From JBOGVZ01 sp050692985 (lineage in GTDB: Bacteria; Actinomycetota; UBA4738; CALAEC01), in contig JBOGVZ010000046.1 of NCBI GenBank assembly GCA_050692985.1, positions 62,001 through 126,000 of the forward strand: DNA of 64,000 bases. The letters run 5' to 3'. The notes beneath the pieces are model-generated. The model was not told the DNA's origin. It saw only the letters and a list, made by a program, of their open reading frames with translations, and searched no databases. The translations under genes were made by a program, and so were the position numbers. This document shows positions 8,234 to 15,929 of this stretch, in pieces (the stretch's first letter is position 1; each line of letters starts with the position of its first letter).

Positions 8234-9489
8234 TGGCCCGCCGCGGCACCCTGTCGATCCTCGAGCGCAACCAGCGGGTGATCGGGCTGGTGGCCCTGGT
8301 CCTAATCATCACCGGCACGGCGTTCGCCCTCCTGCTCCAGGGCGGGCTCCTGACGCCGAGCTACACGGTCACCGCGAGGTTCTCCGACGCGGCCGGGATC
8401 CGCTCCGGGGATCTGGTGACGGTGGCCGGGCTCCAGGCCGGCACCGTGGACGACGTCCGGATCGAGGAAGGCCACGTGGCCATGGACCTGGCGGTCAAGC
8501 GGTCCGTGGAGCTCCCCGCCGATGCATCGGCCGAGGTGGTCATCGAGACGCTGCTCGGCAGGAAGTCGGTGGCGCTGATCCCCGGTGAGGCCGGCGGGAG
8601 GCTGGCCGACGGCGACGTGATCCCCCTCGAGCGAACGGTGACCCCCGTGTCCGTCACCGACCTGAACGACATCTCCGTCGAGCTCCTGGAAGGGTCCGAC
8701 GCCGAGGCCTTCGAGGACTTCCTCCGCGAGCTGGCCACGATCACCAAGGGGAAGGCCCGGGACGTGCGAACGCTCGTCGAGGGCCTGGGCAAGGTCACCG
8801 CCGCGGTGGACGCCCGCCGCCAGGAGCTGGCCGGCCTGATCGAATCCCTGCGGGTGCTGTCGAGCACGCTCGGCGAACGGGACCAGACGATCGTGTCGAT
8901 GATCGACAACCTCGACGTGGTGCTGGGCAACCTGGCCGAGCGCCAGGACGACCTGGAGGCCCTGCTGCGCAACACGGACCTGGCCTCGCACGAGACGGCC
9001 GACCTGGTGCGCCGGAACCGGGAGGTCCTCGACTCCACGCTCCAGGGCCTGCACGCGGACCTCCAGGTCTTCGACCGGCACCAGCTCGACCTCGCCGCCG
9101 GCATCGCCTACCTGAACCAGGCGGTGCAGGGGTACTCGAGCGTCGGGTACTCGGCCAGCGGGACGTTCCAGAACGAGTGGGCCAACATCTTCGTCCAGTC
9201 GCTGGGTCCGCTCGGGGTCGATGCCCTGGTCGGCGAGTGCGGCCTGGTGGACCAGCTCTTCGACCGGTACTTCGGGACCGAGTGCGACGAGGACGAGAGC
9301 GGGAACCCCGAAGGACCGGAGGGTGCCGGGTCGCAGCCGGGGCCCGGTGCCGCGCCGCTGGTGCCCGGGCTGGCGGCCGACGCGGCCGTGCCCCAGGGAC
9401 CCACCCCGGCCCTCCCGTGCTCGATCGAGGACGTGCTGGGCCCGGTGCTGGCGGGCGCCGGGGTGGCCTCGGGGGGGTGTGGGGCGTGA
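8233..9489 (+). CDS. Mce family protein, position 3 (MceC-like)
   Basis: A 418-residue protein with an N-terminal transmembrane helix (about residues 17-38, LVALVLIITGTAFALLL) and an MCE domain at about 45-125 (VTARFSDAAGIRSGDLVTV, LLGRKSVALIPGEAGG). A long predicted coiled-coil or helical stretch follows (residues 150-300), and the C-terminus is Pro/Gly-rich. Long helical barrels after the MCE ring are typical of actinobacterial Mce subunits that span the envelope. The start overlaps the previous stop (ATGA) and its stop overlaps the next GTG start (GTGA). Confidence 0.9.
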   Translation: MARRGTLSILERNQRVIGLVALVLIITGTAFALLLQGGLLTPSYTVTARFSDAAGIRSGDLVTVAGLQAGTVDDVRIEEGHVAMDLAVKRSVELPADASAEVVIETLLGRKSVALIPGEAGGRLADGDVIPLERTVTPVSVTDLNDISVELLEGSDAEAFEDFLRELATITKGKARDVRTLVEGLGKVTAAVDARRQELAGLIESLRVLSSTLGERDQTIVSMIDNLDVVLGNLAERQDDLEALLRNTDLASHETADLVRRNREVLDSTLQGLHADLQVFDRHQLDLAAGIAYLNQAVQGYSSVGYSASGTFQNEWANIFVQSLGPLGVDALVGECGLVDQLFDRYFGTECDEDESGNPEGPEGAGSQPGPGAAPLVPGLAADAAVPQGPTPALPCSIEDVLGPVLAGAGVASGGCGA

Positions 9490-10889
9490 GGCGCCTGGTC
9501 GGCCTGGCCCTGGCCTCGTCGCTGGTGCTGGCCGCCTGCGGGATGTTCTCCGGCGACGACCCTCGCACGTACCGGGCCGTGTTCAGCCGGGCCGTGCAGC
9601 TGTTCCCCGGCGGCAACGTCCGGGTCCTCGGCGTGGACGTCGGCGTGATCACCGACGTGCGGAACGGACGGGAGGGCGTCGAGGTCACGTTCGTGGTCGA
9701 CGACCCGGACGTCCGGCTCCCCCAGGACGTGGAGGCCGCCATCGTCCCGGTGTCGCTGCTGGGCGAGCGATACGTGCAGCTGGTGCCGCCCTACACCGGG
9801 GGCCCCGCCCTCGAGGAGAACGCGGTGATCCCGCTCGAGCGGACCGCGGTGCCGGCCGAGCCCGACGAGCTGCTGGCCTCCCTCCAGGACTACCTGGGGG
9901 CCATCGACCCGGACGCCGTGGCCGACTTCGTGGAGCACGCCGCGGCCGTGCTGGAGGGCACCGGCCAGCAGCTGAACGACCTGCTCCGCCACGGCGCCAA
10001 CGTGATCGCCACCCTGGCCGACAAGCGCGACGACCTGACCACGATCATCGTGGAGTTCGAGCGGCTGACCCAGGCGCTGTCGACCCGCCAGGCCGCCATC
10101 GAGCGGCTGATCCACTCGTACAACGCGGCCGTGGGCACGCTGACGACGAACCGCTCCGCCCTGGAGGGGACGATCACCGGCCTGAACGCCGCGGCCTCGG
10201 AGCTGGCGTCGCTCCTCATCGCCCACCGGGCCCCGCTCCACGAGGACATCCGATCGCTCACCCGAACCGGCCGGACCCTGTCGCGCAACATCGAGACGCT
10301 GGCCGAGACCGGCCACTGGGCCGAACGCCTGTTCCGGGCGGCGTCGAGGGCCGTGGACTTCGACGCCGACTGGCTTCGCCTGAACAACCAGGGCGAGCCC
10401 CTGGCCGGGCTGATCGTGGCCCGGCTCCAGCAGCGGCTCATGGAGCTGTGCTCCGACCTGGGCCTGCCGCCGTGCTCCACGGCGGGGTACTGGTCGAGGA
10501 ACGCGCCCTCGCTGTTCTGCTTCGCCCAGCGGTGCCCCACCGAGCGGAAGAAGGCCGACCAGAGCATCCCCGAGCAGGTGGCCGGGGCCATCGCCGGCGT
10601 CCCCGACCTGGCCAACGAGCTGCTCCGGCAGTTCCGGGACATCGACTGCAAGGGGGCCGACGACTACGGCGCGTGCGTGGAGCGGAAGCAGATCCTGGTG
10701 GACTGTGCCCGCTCCGACCACCCCAAGCGATGCCTTCGCCAGCACGCCGCCGAGCTGGAGTGCGTGGGCGCGGAGAACGTGGCCGCCTGCGTGGAGCGCC
10801 AGCAGAAGGCCGGCCTCACCGACTTCGTCACCGGGCTCCTGGAGCAGACGCTGAACCCCGACAACGTCCTGCCCGGAGGCCTGCGGTGA
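9486..10889 (+). CDS. Mce family lipoprotein, position 4, Cys-rich C-terminus
   Basis: A 467-residue protein starting with a lipoprotein signal (VRRLVGLALASSLVLAAC; lipobox LAAC, Cys18), so it is lipid-anchored rather than membrane-spanning. The MCE domain is at about 30-110 (FPGGNVRVLGVDVG, SLLGERYVQLVPPY). The C-terminal 130 residues contain at least twelve cysteines, in motifs such as CSDLGLPPC, FCFAQRC and CKGADDYGAC, implying several disulfides outside the cell. I do not know this tail from other Mce proteins. In classical mce operons only the fifth subunit (MceE/LprK) is a lipoprotein. Here positions 4 and 5 both are. Confidence 0.9.
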   Translation: MRRLVGLALASSLVLAACGMFSGDDPRTYRAVFSRAVQLFPGGNVRVLGVDVGVITDVRNGREGVEVTFVVDDPDVRLPQDVEAAIVPVSLLGERYVQLVPPYTGGPALEENAVIPLERTAVPAEPDELLASLQDYLGAIDPDAVADFVEHAAAVLEGTGQQLNDLLRHGANVIATLADKRDDLTTIIVEFERLTQALSTRQAAIERLIHSYNAAVGTLTTNRSALEGTITGLNAAASELASLLIAHRAPLHEDIRSLTRTGRTLSRNIETLAETGHWAERLFRAASRAVDFDADWLRLNNQGEPLAGLIVARLQQRLMELCSDLGLPPCSTAGYWSRNAPSLFCFAQRCPTERKKADQSIPEQVAGAIAGVPDLANELLRQFRDIDCKGADDYGACVERKQILVDCARSDHPKRCLRQHAAELECVGAENVAACVERQQKAGLTDFVTGLLEQTLNPDNVLPGGLR

Positions 10890-11854
10890 GGCGGGTCGCC
10901 GCGCTCATGGCCGTCGTTGCCCTGGCCGCGGGCGGCTGCGGCCTGGGGGGCGGTCGGTTCATCGAGGTTCAGGCCACCTTCGCCGACGTCGGCGACCTGA
11001 CGGAATCCGCCCCGGTGATGATGGCCGACGTCCAGATCGGCAGGGTGACGGTGATCGAGCTGACCGATGACAACGAGGCCCTGGTGACGATGGCCATCGA
11101 TCCCGCGGCCGGCGTGCCCCAGGGCGTGACGGCCCGGACCCGCCGGACCAGCCTGCTGGGGGAGCGGATCGTGGACCTGGACGTGCCCGAGGAGCTCCCG
11201 GACTCGGCCCCGATGCTCCGTGACGGCGACACGATCCCGGACACCGAGAGCCGGGCCGACCTGGAGGACCTGGTCCGCGAGGGCGTGGACGTGCTGGCCC
11301 CGATCGTCGCCAGCGAGGTGGCCACCCTGGTGGACGAGGGCGCCAAGGGCTTCGGCGGCCAGGGAGAGAACCTGCGGGCCCTGCTGGGGAACTTCCAGCG
11401 GATCGTGAAGGCCTACGAGGGCCGCACCGACGACATCCGCGGCGTGATCGTGTCCCTGGGGAGGTTCAACACCGTCCTGGCCACCCGGGCCGCCGAGCAC
11501 GCCCGGTCCGTGGCCAACAGCGCCAGGGCCCTCGGGGTGCTCCGAGAAGAGGTGGACCGGCTGAAGCGGGCGGTGGAGGCTCTGGAGCGCCTGTCCCGAG
11601 GGGCCCGCCGGATCCTGGACGACCACGTGGACGCCATGGACCGGTTCTTCGACCAGATGCACTCGATCCTGGACGTGCTGGTCAAGGAGGAGCGGTCGAT
11701 CAACCGGATCCTGCGGTGGGCCCCGCTGCACAACCAGAACACCCAGCTCACCGAGTTCAAGGACTTCGTCCAGGTGTACCAGGACCTCATCGTGTGCGGG
11801 CTGAACGACGACCCCGACGACCCGGCCCGGCGATGCCCGGAGGGAGAGCATTGA
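10886..11854 (+). CDS. Mce family lipoprotein, position 5 (MceE/LprK-like)
   Basis: A 322-residue lipoprotein: signal peptide VRRVAALMAVVALAAGGC with lipobox AGGC (Cys18), then an MCE domain at about 25-105 (FADVGDLTESAPVMMADVQI, TSLLGERIVDLDVPEE) and a long helical region to the C-terminus (EEVDRLKRAVEALERLSRG). The position and lipid anchor match MceE. The GTG start at 10886 overlaps the previous stop, and the stop overlaps the TTG of the next gene. It should sit on the outer face of the cytoplasmic membrane as part of the Mce tube. Confidence 0.9.
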   Translation: MRRVAALMAVVALAAGGCGLGGGRFIEVQATFADVGDLTESAPVMMADVQIGRVTVIELTDDNEALVTMAIDPAAGVPQGVTARTRRTSLLGERIVDLDVPEELPDSAPMLRDGDTIPDTESRADLEDLVREGVDVLAPIVASEVATLVDEGAKGFGGQGENLRALLGNFQRIVKAYEGRTDDIRGVIVSLGRFNTVLATRAAEHARSVANSARALGVLREEVDRLKRAVEALERLSRGARRILDDHVDAMDRFFDQMHSILDVLVKEERSINRILRWAPLHNQNTQLTEFKDFVQVYQDLIVCGLNDDPDDPARRCPEGEH

Positions 11855-12966
11855 ACCCCCGGCGCACCCTGGTGAACCTGATCACCTTCCTGGTGATCAG
11901 CGCCGGCCTGGTCTACGTGGGGACAACCCGGTTCCTGCTCCCCCAGGCCACCGGGCGGACCCTCGTGCTGACCGCGCCCGACGCCGCGGGGCTGCCGGCC
12001 CGCAGCGACGTGACGGTGCGGGGCGTCCCCGCCGGCAGCGTGCGCGACGTTTGGCTCGCCGACGACGGCACCGCCCGGATCACCCTGATCCTCGATCCCG
12101 GCGTCACCGTGCCCCAGGGCACCACGGTGCAGATCACGCGCCGCAGCCCCATCGGGGACATCACCGTGGACCTCAGTCCCGGCCAGGGCGCCCCCATGCC
12201 GGACGGCGCCCACATCCCCGCCGAGGACGTCACCACGCCGCCCGACCCCATCCGCACGATCGAGGTCCTGGCTCGGACCCTGAGCGCGCTCACGCCCGAG
12301 GACCTGTCGACCCTGACCAGCGAGCTGGCCACGGCCCTGCGAGGCCGGGGCGATGACCTGGCCCGGCTGGCGGTCTCCACCGCCGACCTCCAGGAGCGCA
12401 TCCTGACCGTCCGGGTCGAGCTCGAGTCGCTGATCCGAACCGGCCCCGAGGTCCTGGACGTGCTGGCGGAGAACGCCCCCACCCTGGCCGACGACCTCAC
12501 GATCACCGCGATCCTGGCCGACATCCTCCGGGACCGGCGCTTCGACCTCGTGGAGCTGACCCGCAGCGGGGCCAGCTTCGCCGAGGTCTTCGGGGGCCTG
12601 CTGGAGGCCGAGAAGGCCAACCTGGCCTGCTTCATCGAGGACTTCGGCCACGTCAACGAGGTGCTGTCCCAGCGAAAGCACCTCGAGGACCTGATCTCGG
12701 TGCTGGAGCTCAACCACTTCTTCTTCGGGGGTGCCGACCAGTCCGTGCAGAACAGCACCGGCAAGGCGGACTCGTACGGGTGGTTCCGTGTGCACTTCCT
12801 CGAGCCCCAGGAGCCCCCCGCCGAGGACTACGCCAGGAACCGGATACCGCCCGACGTGTTCGCGGCCAACGGCTGCCACACTCGGTACGGCGACGGGGTG
12901 GGGCCAGCCACCCAGGACCACGATCCGGTCCTGGCCCCCGCCTCCACGCTCCACCGGGGGAAGTAG
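11851..12966 (+). CDS. Mce family protein, position 6 (MceF-like), TTG start
   Basis: A 371-residue protein with an N-terminal transmembrane helix (residues 9-22, LITFLVISAGLVYV) and an MCE domain at about 35-115 (LTAPDAAGLPARSDVTVRGV, RRSPIGDITVDLSPGQ), followed by helices. The start is TTG at 11851, chosen because GGAGGGAGA lies just upstream and the TTGA overlap with the preceding stop copies the pattern of all the other junctions in this operon. It closes the set of six Mce subunits. The next gene appears to have its own promoter. Confidence 0.88.
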   Translation: MNPRRTLVNLITFLVISAGLVYVGTTRFLLPQATGRTLVLTAPDAAGLPARSDVTVRGVPAGSVRDVWLADDGTARITLILDPGVTVPQGTTVQITRRSPIGDITVDLSPGQGAPMPDGAHIPAEDVTTPPDPIRTIEVLARTLSALTPEDLSTLTSELATALRGRGDDLARLAVSTADLQERILTVRVELESLIRTGPEVLDVLAENAPTLADDLTITAILADILRDRRFDLVELTRSGASFAEVFGGLLEAEKANLACFIEDFGHVNEVLSQRKHLEDLISVLELNHFFFGGADQSVQNSTGKADSYGWFRVHFLEPQEPPAEDYARNRIPPDVFAANGCHTRYGDGVGPATQDHDPVLAPASTLHRGK

Positions 12967-12989
12967 CTACGGGCCGGCTCCTCCCGTCG

Positions 12990-12995
12990 TAGGCT
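12990..12995 (+). promoter_or_regulatory. -10 box (TAGGCT) before the Mce-associated gene
   Basis: TAGGCT ends 8 nt before the GTG at 13004 with no ribosome binding site between. This fits the leaderless pattern seen elsewhere in the window and suggests the Mce-associated gene can be transcribed separately from the main operon. Confidence 0.35.
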
Positions 12996-13003
12996 CGGGC
13001 ACG

Positions 13004-13546
13004 GTGAGCCCCCGCCTGTGGCCCTCCACGGACGCCTTCCGCCGTGCCGCCCGCGGCCGAGCGCTGCCGTGGGCGCTGTTCGGGGTGGCGGCGGTGGCCG
13101 CGGTGGCGTTCGCGGTGCTGTGGCAGGTCCAGCGAGGTGAGGAAGCTCGCCGGGGCGAGGTCGAGGACGTGGCCCGCCGCTTCCTCACCGCGCTCACGAG
13201 CTTCACCGCCGGCACCATCGAGCGGGACGTCGAGGAGATCCGCTCCTACGCGGTGGGCGAGTTCGCCGACGAGGTCCAGGAGACGTTCGGGCCGGAGCGG
13301 ATCGCGGCGATCCGGGAGTCCAGGGCCAACAGCGTCGGCACGGTCCGGGAGGTGTTCGTGGAGTCGCTGGAGGGGTCCTCGGCCCGGGCCTTCGCCGTCG
13401 TCGAGGAGACCGTGGTCTCGGAGACCCAGACCAACCCCCGGACCGACGTGCTGCGGATCCTGGTCGGCCTGATCGAGACCCCGGATGGCTGGAGGGTGCA
13501 CAGCGTCGAGATCCTCCCCAGCCCCGGCTCCCAGCCGGGCGGCTGA
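13004..13546 (+). CDS. Mce-associated membrane protein (Mas-like)
   Basis: A 180-residue protein: a 25-residue basic N-terminus, one transmembrane helix (about 25-45, ALFGVAAVAAVAFAVLW), then an extracytoplasmic domain beginning VEDVARRFLTALTSFTAGT. This matches the small Mce-associated proteins found directly after mceF in actinobacteria, whose single outer domain resembles the NTF2/SnoaL fold and stabilises the complex. It lies 37 bp after the last mce gene and converges on the small minus-strand gene at 13579. Function is inferred from position and architecture. Confidence 0.8.
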   Translation: MSPRLWPSTDAFRRAARGRALPWALFGVAAVAAVAFAVLWQVQRGEEARRGEVEDVARRFLTALTSFTAGTIERDVEEIRSYAVGEFADEVQETFGPERIAAIRESRANSVGTVREVFVESLEGSSARAFAVVEETVVSETQTNPRTDVLRILVGLIETPDGWRVHSVEILPSPGSQPGG

Positions 13547-13578
13547 CTCCGACCACCGTCGGGTGGGGCGGACCGTCG

Positions 13579-13803
13579 CTAGGACGTGGCGTCCGCGTCG
13601 ACGACCTCGACGCCGTCCCGGAAGGCCCGGCCCAGGGCGGCGGCGAAGTCGTCCCACTCCGCCTCGGCCATCGTCAGCGTGCCGCAGTGGACCAGGTGGT
13701 CGCCCTCCCCCGCGGCCATGCTGACGGTCACCGCCGTCTGGTTCTGCCGGAGCCGGGCCGGGTACCGGCCCAGAACGGTGAACCTGAATCGGCGATCTGC
13801 CAC
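13579..13803 (-). CDS. Small conserved-looking protein of unknown function
   Basis: I do not recognise this 74-residue protein (starts VADRRFRFTVLGRYPARL). It has no membrane segment or signal peptide. Alternating hydrophobic residues in the first half suggest beta strands, and the second half, LTMAEAEWDDFAAALGRAF, looks helical, like a small alpha/beta domain. The GTG start at 13803 is chosen because GGGAGGG lies 5-11 nt upstream; the frame stays open to 13878 but without a better start. Its leader carries the second copy of the hairpin element that also precedes the mce operon, hinting at shared control. It is separated by about 140 bp from the sortase gene upstream on the same strand. Confidence 0.6.
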   Translation of the reverse strand: MADRRFRFTVLGRYPARLRQNQTAVTVSMAAGEGDHLVHCGTLTMAEAEWDDFAAALGRAFRDGVEVVDADATS

Positions 13804-13841
13804 GTGCCCTCCCGCTCGGGCGGCCGACGAGGTAGGCGGCC

Positions 13842-13894
13842 CCCCGGGCCGCACGCGGGCATGCGGCCCGGGGAGCACCTGGACACTTCGACGC
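13842..13894 (-). promoter_or_regulatory. Conserved hairpin element, copy 2
   Basis: On the minus strand, GCGTCGAA (13894-13887) is followed after 13 nt by the stem CCCCGGGCCGCA (13873-13862), an 8-nt loop (13861-13854) and TGCGGCCCGGGG (13853-13842). The hairpin equals the 3179-3210 hairpin except for one loop base. The spacer shares a TC[A/C]A-G-GT-like core with copy 1. It ends 38 nt before the GTG at 13803 and is in sense orientation to it. A smaller hairpin (13912-13924, CCCGG-AAA-CCGGG) lies further upstream, after the sortase stop. Confidence 0.6.
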
Positions 13895-13947
13895 GGAGGG
13901 ACGCTTCTCCTCCCGGAAACCGGGACTTTCCGGGCGGCCGGGCGGCC

Positions 13948-14664
13948 TCAGGCCGCCCGCAGCTCGCTCTTGACCAGCTCCGCCCGAACGATCAGGCGCT
14001 CGGCAGCGCTGCCCGGGGGATGGCATGTCGTCAGGGTCAGCAGGGATCCCTTCTTGCGGGCCACCACGCCGAAGTCCGTGGGGGCGGTGATCCACGGACT
14101 CCCCTTCACCTCGTACGTGCATCGGCCGACCGGCGTCTCCAGGATGATGCGGTCCCCCGCCTCCAGCTCGTCGACGTCGGCGAACGGCTTCCCGTACGTG
14201 GTGCGGTGCCCGGCGATGGCCGCGTTGCCCTTCTCGCACGGCAGCGCGCTGTGCTCGTAGTGCCCCGCCCCTGCCTGCAGCGCCGACAGTGTGGTCCCCT
14301 GGACCACGATGGCATCCACGCCGAGCCTGGGGATGGCGATCCTGGTCAGGGCGTCACCGGGCTCGATCGTCCGGGTGATGTACGCCCGGCGGTGCTCGGG
14401 CGAGCCGAAGCCGTCGGCGAGCCTGGCCTGCTTCCAGTCCGACCACAGGTTCGTGGCGAACGGCCAGGCGAAGAGCGCCACGCCCGCCACGAGCATCAGC
14501 ACCGACAGGGTCCCGATGACCCGCCTGGGCACGGGCCGGCGTCGCCACGAGTCCAGCACCATGGCCACGCCGGAGCCGGTCCGCTTGACGGGTCCATCGC
14601 CGCCGGGCGCCTGCCGGCGTCCGGACAGGACCTCGTCCGGGTACAGCGGCGAGCGGTCGGTCAC
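13948..14664 (-). CDS. Class E-type sortase
   Basis: A 238-residue membrane-anchored transpeptidase. After a polar 45-residue cytoplasmic tail comes one transmembrane helix (about 48-68, VIGTLSVLMLVAGVALFAWP), then the sortase domain. The catalytic His is in IAGHRTTYGKPF (near 150), the catalytic Cys in LTLTTCHPPG (near 213), and the C-terminal Arg in AAERLIVRAEL. Sortases cleave a C-terminal sorting signal and attach the protein to the cell wall. The gene begins 13 bp after the stop of a protein with a sorting signal, so enzyme and substrate appear to form one operon. GTG start. Confidence 0.9.
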   Translation of the reverse strand: MTDRSPLYPDEVLSGRRQAPGGDGPVKRTGSGVAMVLDSWRRRPVPRRVIGTLSVLMLVAGVALFAWPFATNLWSDWKQARLADGFGSPEHRRAYITRTIEPGDALTRIAIPRLGVDAIVVQGTTLSALQAGAGHYEHSALPCEKGNAAIAGHRTTYGKPFADVDELEAGDRIILETPVGRCTYEVKGSPWITAPTDFGVVARKKGSLLTLTTCHPPGSAAERLIVRAELVKSELRAA

Positions 14665-14677
14665 GTCCTCGCGGGGG

Positions 14678-15835
14678 TCACCGGCGCTTCAGGTACCTCC
14701 GCAGCGTCAAGCCGCCGGCCACCAGGGCCGAGCCGCCGAGCAGGATCGGCAGCACCGGACCGCCCGTGCGGGGGATGATCCGCTCGGTGTCGACGTCGCC
14801 GCTCACCGCGGCCGTCGACTGTCCCAGCTGCACGGTGATCAGCCCGGGCAGCGCGGGGTCGGACCCCAGCAGCTCCACGCTGATGCCGGTGGCGATGCCG
14901 GAGGCGCTGTCGGGGTCCTGGGAGGTCTCCTTCGAGAACGTTCCCGCCGAGGCACGGACCAGGAACGGCCCGTCCTCGGGGATCGTCACGGTCTGGCCCG
15001 GCGACACCGTGATCGGTTCCTGCCCCAACAGCTCGATCACCGCCAGGGCGGCGGAGCCGTCGCAGTCGGCGGCGTCGCCGTCCCAGCCACAGCTCACCTC
15101 GCTGACGCCCAGGGCGACGTCGAGGATCGCCGGCCCCTCCTGATCGGCGATGCTGTTGCACGCGTCCTGGAGCGGGCCGGGCGGCAGGTTGGCGCACAGC
15201 TCCCCCAGGAGGGAGATGTCGACGTCCGCCCCCAGGGCGATGCCGGACGAGCCGGCGCCGGCTCCCACGTCCGTGTCGGCATCGGCCCCCGCACCGGCGG
15301 AGGTCGAGGCCTCGGTCACGGTCACCTCGCCGCCCACCGTCCCGAGCGGCCCCAGGTCCACGGCGCCCACGTCGATCGTCACGCCGCTGAACGAGGCGGC
15401 GTTCTCCGTCGACGGGAGTCCGTCCTCGGCCTCGCTGCTGGAGGACGCCTCCCCCTGGAGGACGCCGATCGTGGCCACACCGGGGATGTCGATGGCGGGG
15501 ATGGGGCTGCTGGCGCTGTCGCTCTCGTCCGGCGGGGCGCTGGAGGCGGCGTGGACGGGGGTCTCGCCCAGAATGGCCAGGGCGTCCGCCGACCCCGCGG
15601 CGGCCGGACCGTCGGAGGTGATGCTGCCCTCCACGGATGCGCCGGCGATGGCGGCGGCGGGCTCGGATTCACCCGGTGGGGTGATCGCCAGGTACAGGCC
15701 GGCCGAGGCCGATTCGGCAGCGTAGGTGATGGTCGTCTGGGTGGTCTGCTGCGCCGGCGCCGGGGCGGCCAGAGCCCCGAAGGCCAGCACCCCTGCTCCC
15801 AGGGCCATCGAAGCTCGGCGGAATGCCTTTCTCAT
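14678..15835 (-). CDS. Sortase-anchored surface protein with IPRTG sorting signal
   Basis: A 385-residue secreted protein: signal peptide MRKAFRRASMALGAGVLAFG ending at APAPAQ, a low-complexity Ala/Ser/Gly/Asp-rich ectodomain with few aromatic or basic residues, and a C-terminal sorting signal. The signal is IPRTGG, then hydrophobic VLPILLGGSALVAGG, then a basic tail RRYLKRR. Two adjacent cysteine-containing segments (GELCANLPPGPLQDACNS and VSCGWDGDAADC) may form disulfides. The start at 15835 is chosen because GAGGGGGAGGA precedes it; the frame is open further upstream to 15940. The downstream sortase is the likely anchoring enzyme. The biological role is unknown; a stalk or coat protein is possible. 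Confidence 0.85.
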   Translation of the reverse strand: MRKAFRRASMALGAGVLAFGALAAPAPAQQTTQTTITYAAESASAGLYLAITPPGESEPAAAIAGASVEGSITSDGPAAAGSADALAILGETPVHAASSAPPDESDSASSPIPAIDIPGVATIGVLQGEASSSSEAEDGLPSTENAASFSGVTIDVGAVDLGPLGTVGGEVTVTEASTSAGAGADADTDVGAGAGSSGIALGADVDISLLGELCANLPPGPLQDACNSIADQEGPAILDVALGVSEVSCGWDGDAADCDGSAALAVIELLGQEPITVSPGQTVTIPEDGPFLVRASAGTFSKETSQDPDSASGIATGISVELLGSDPALPGLITVQLGQSTAAVSGDVDTERIIPRTGGPVLPILLGGSALVAGGLTLRRYLKRR

Positions 15836-15929
15836 GCAGATCCTCCCCCTCGGCCGGGGCGGCAGCCCCCTCGGTCGCGCCACTGTAGCAGAGCCATCAG
15901 GGGCGGGGAAGCGTGCCTGCGGCCCCCCT

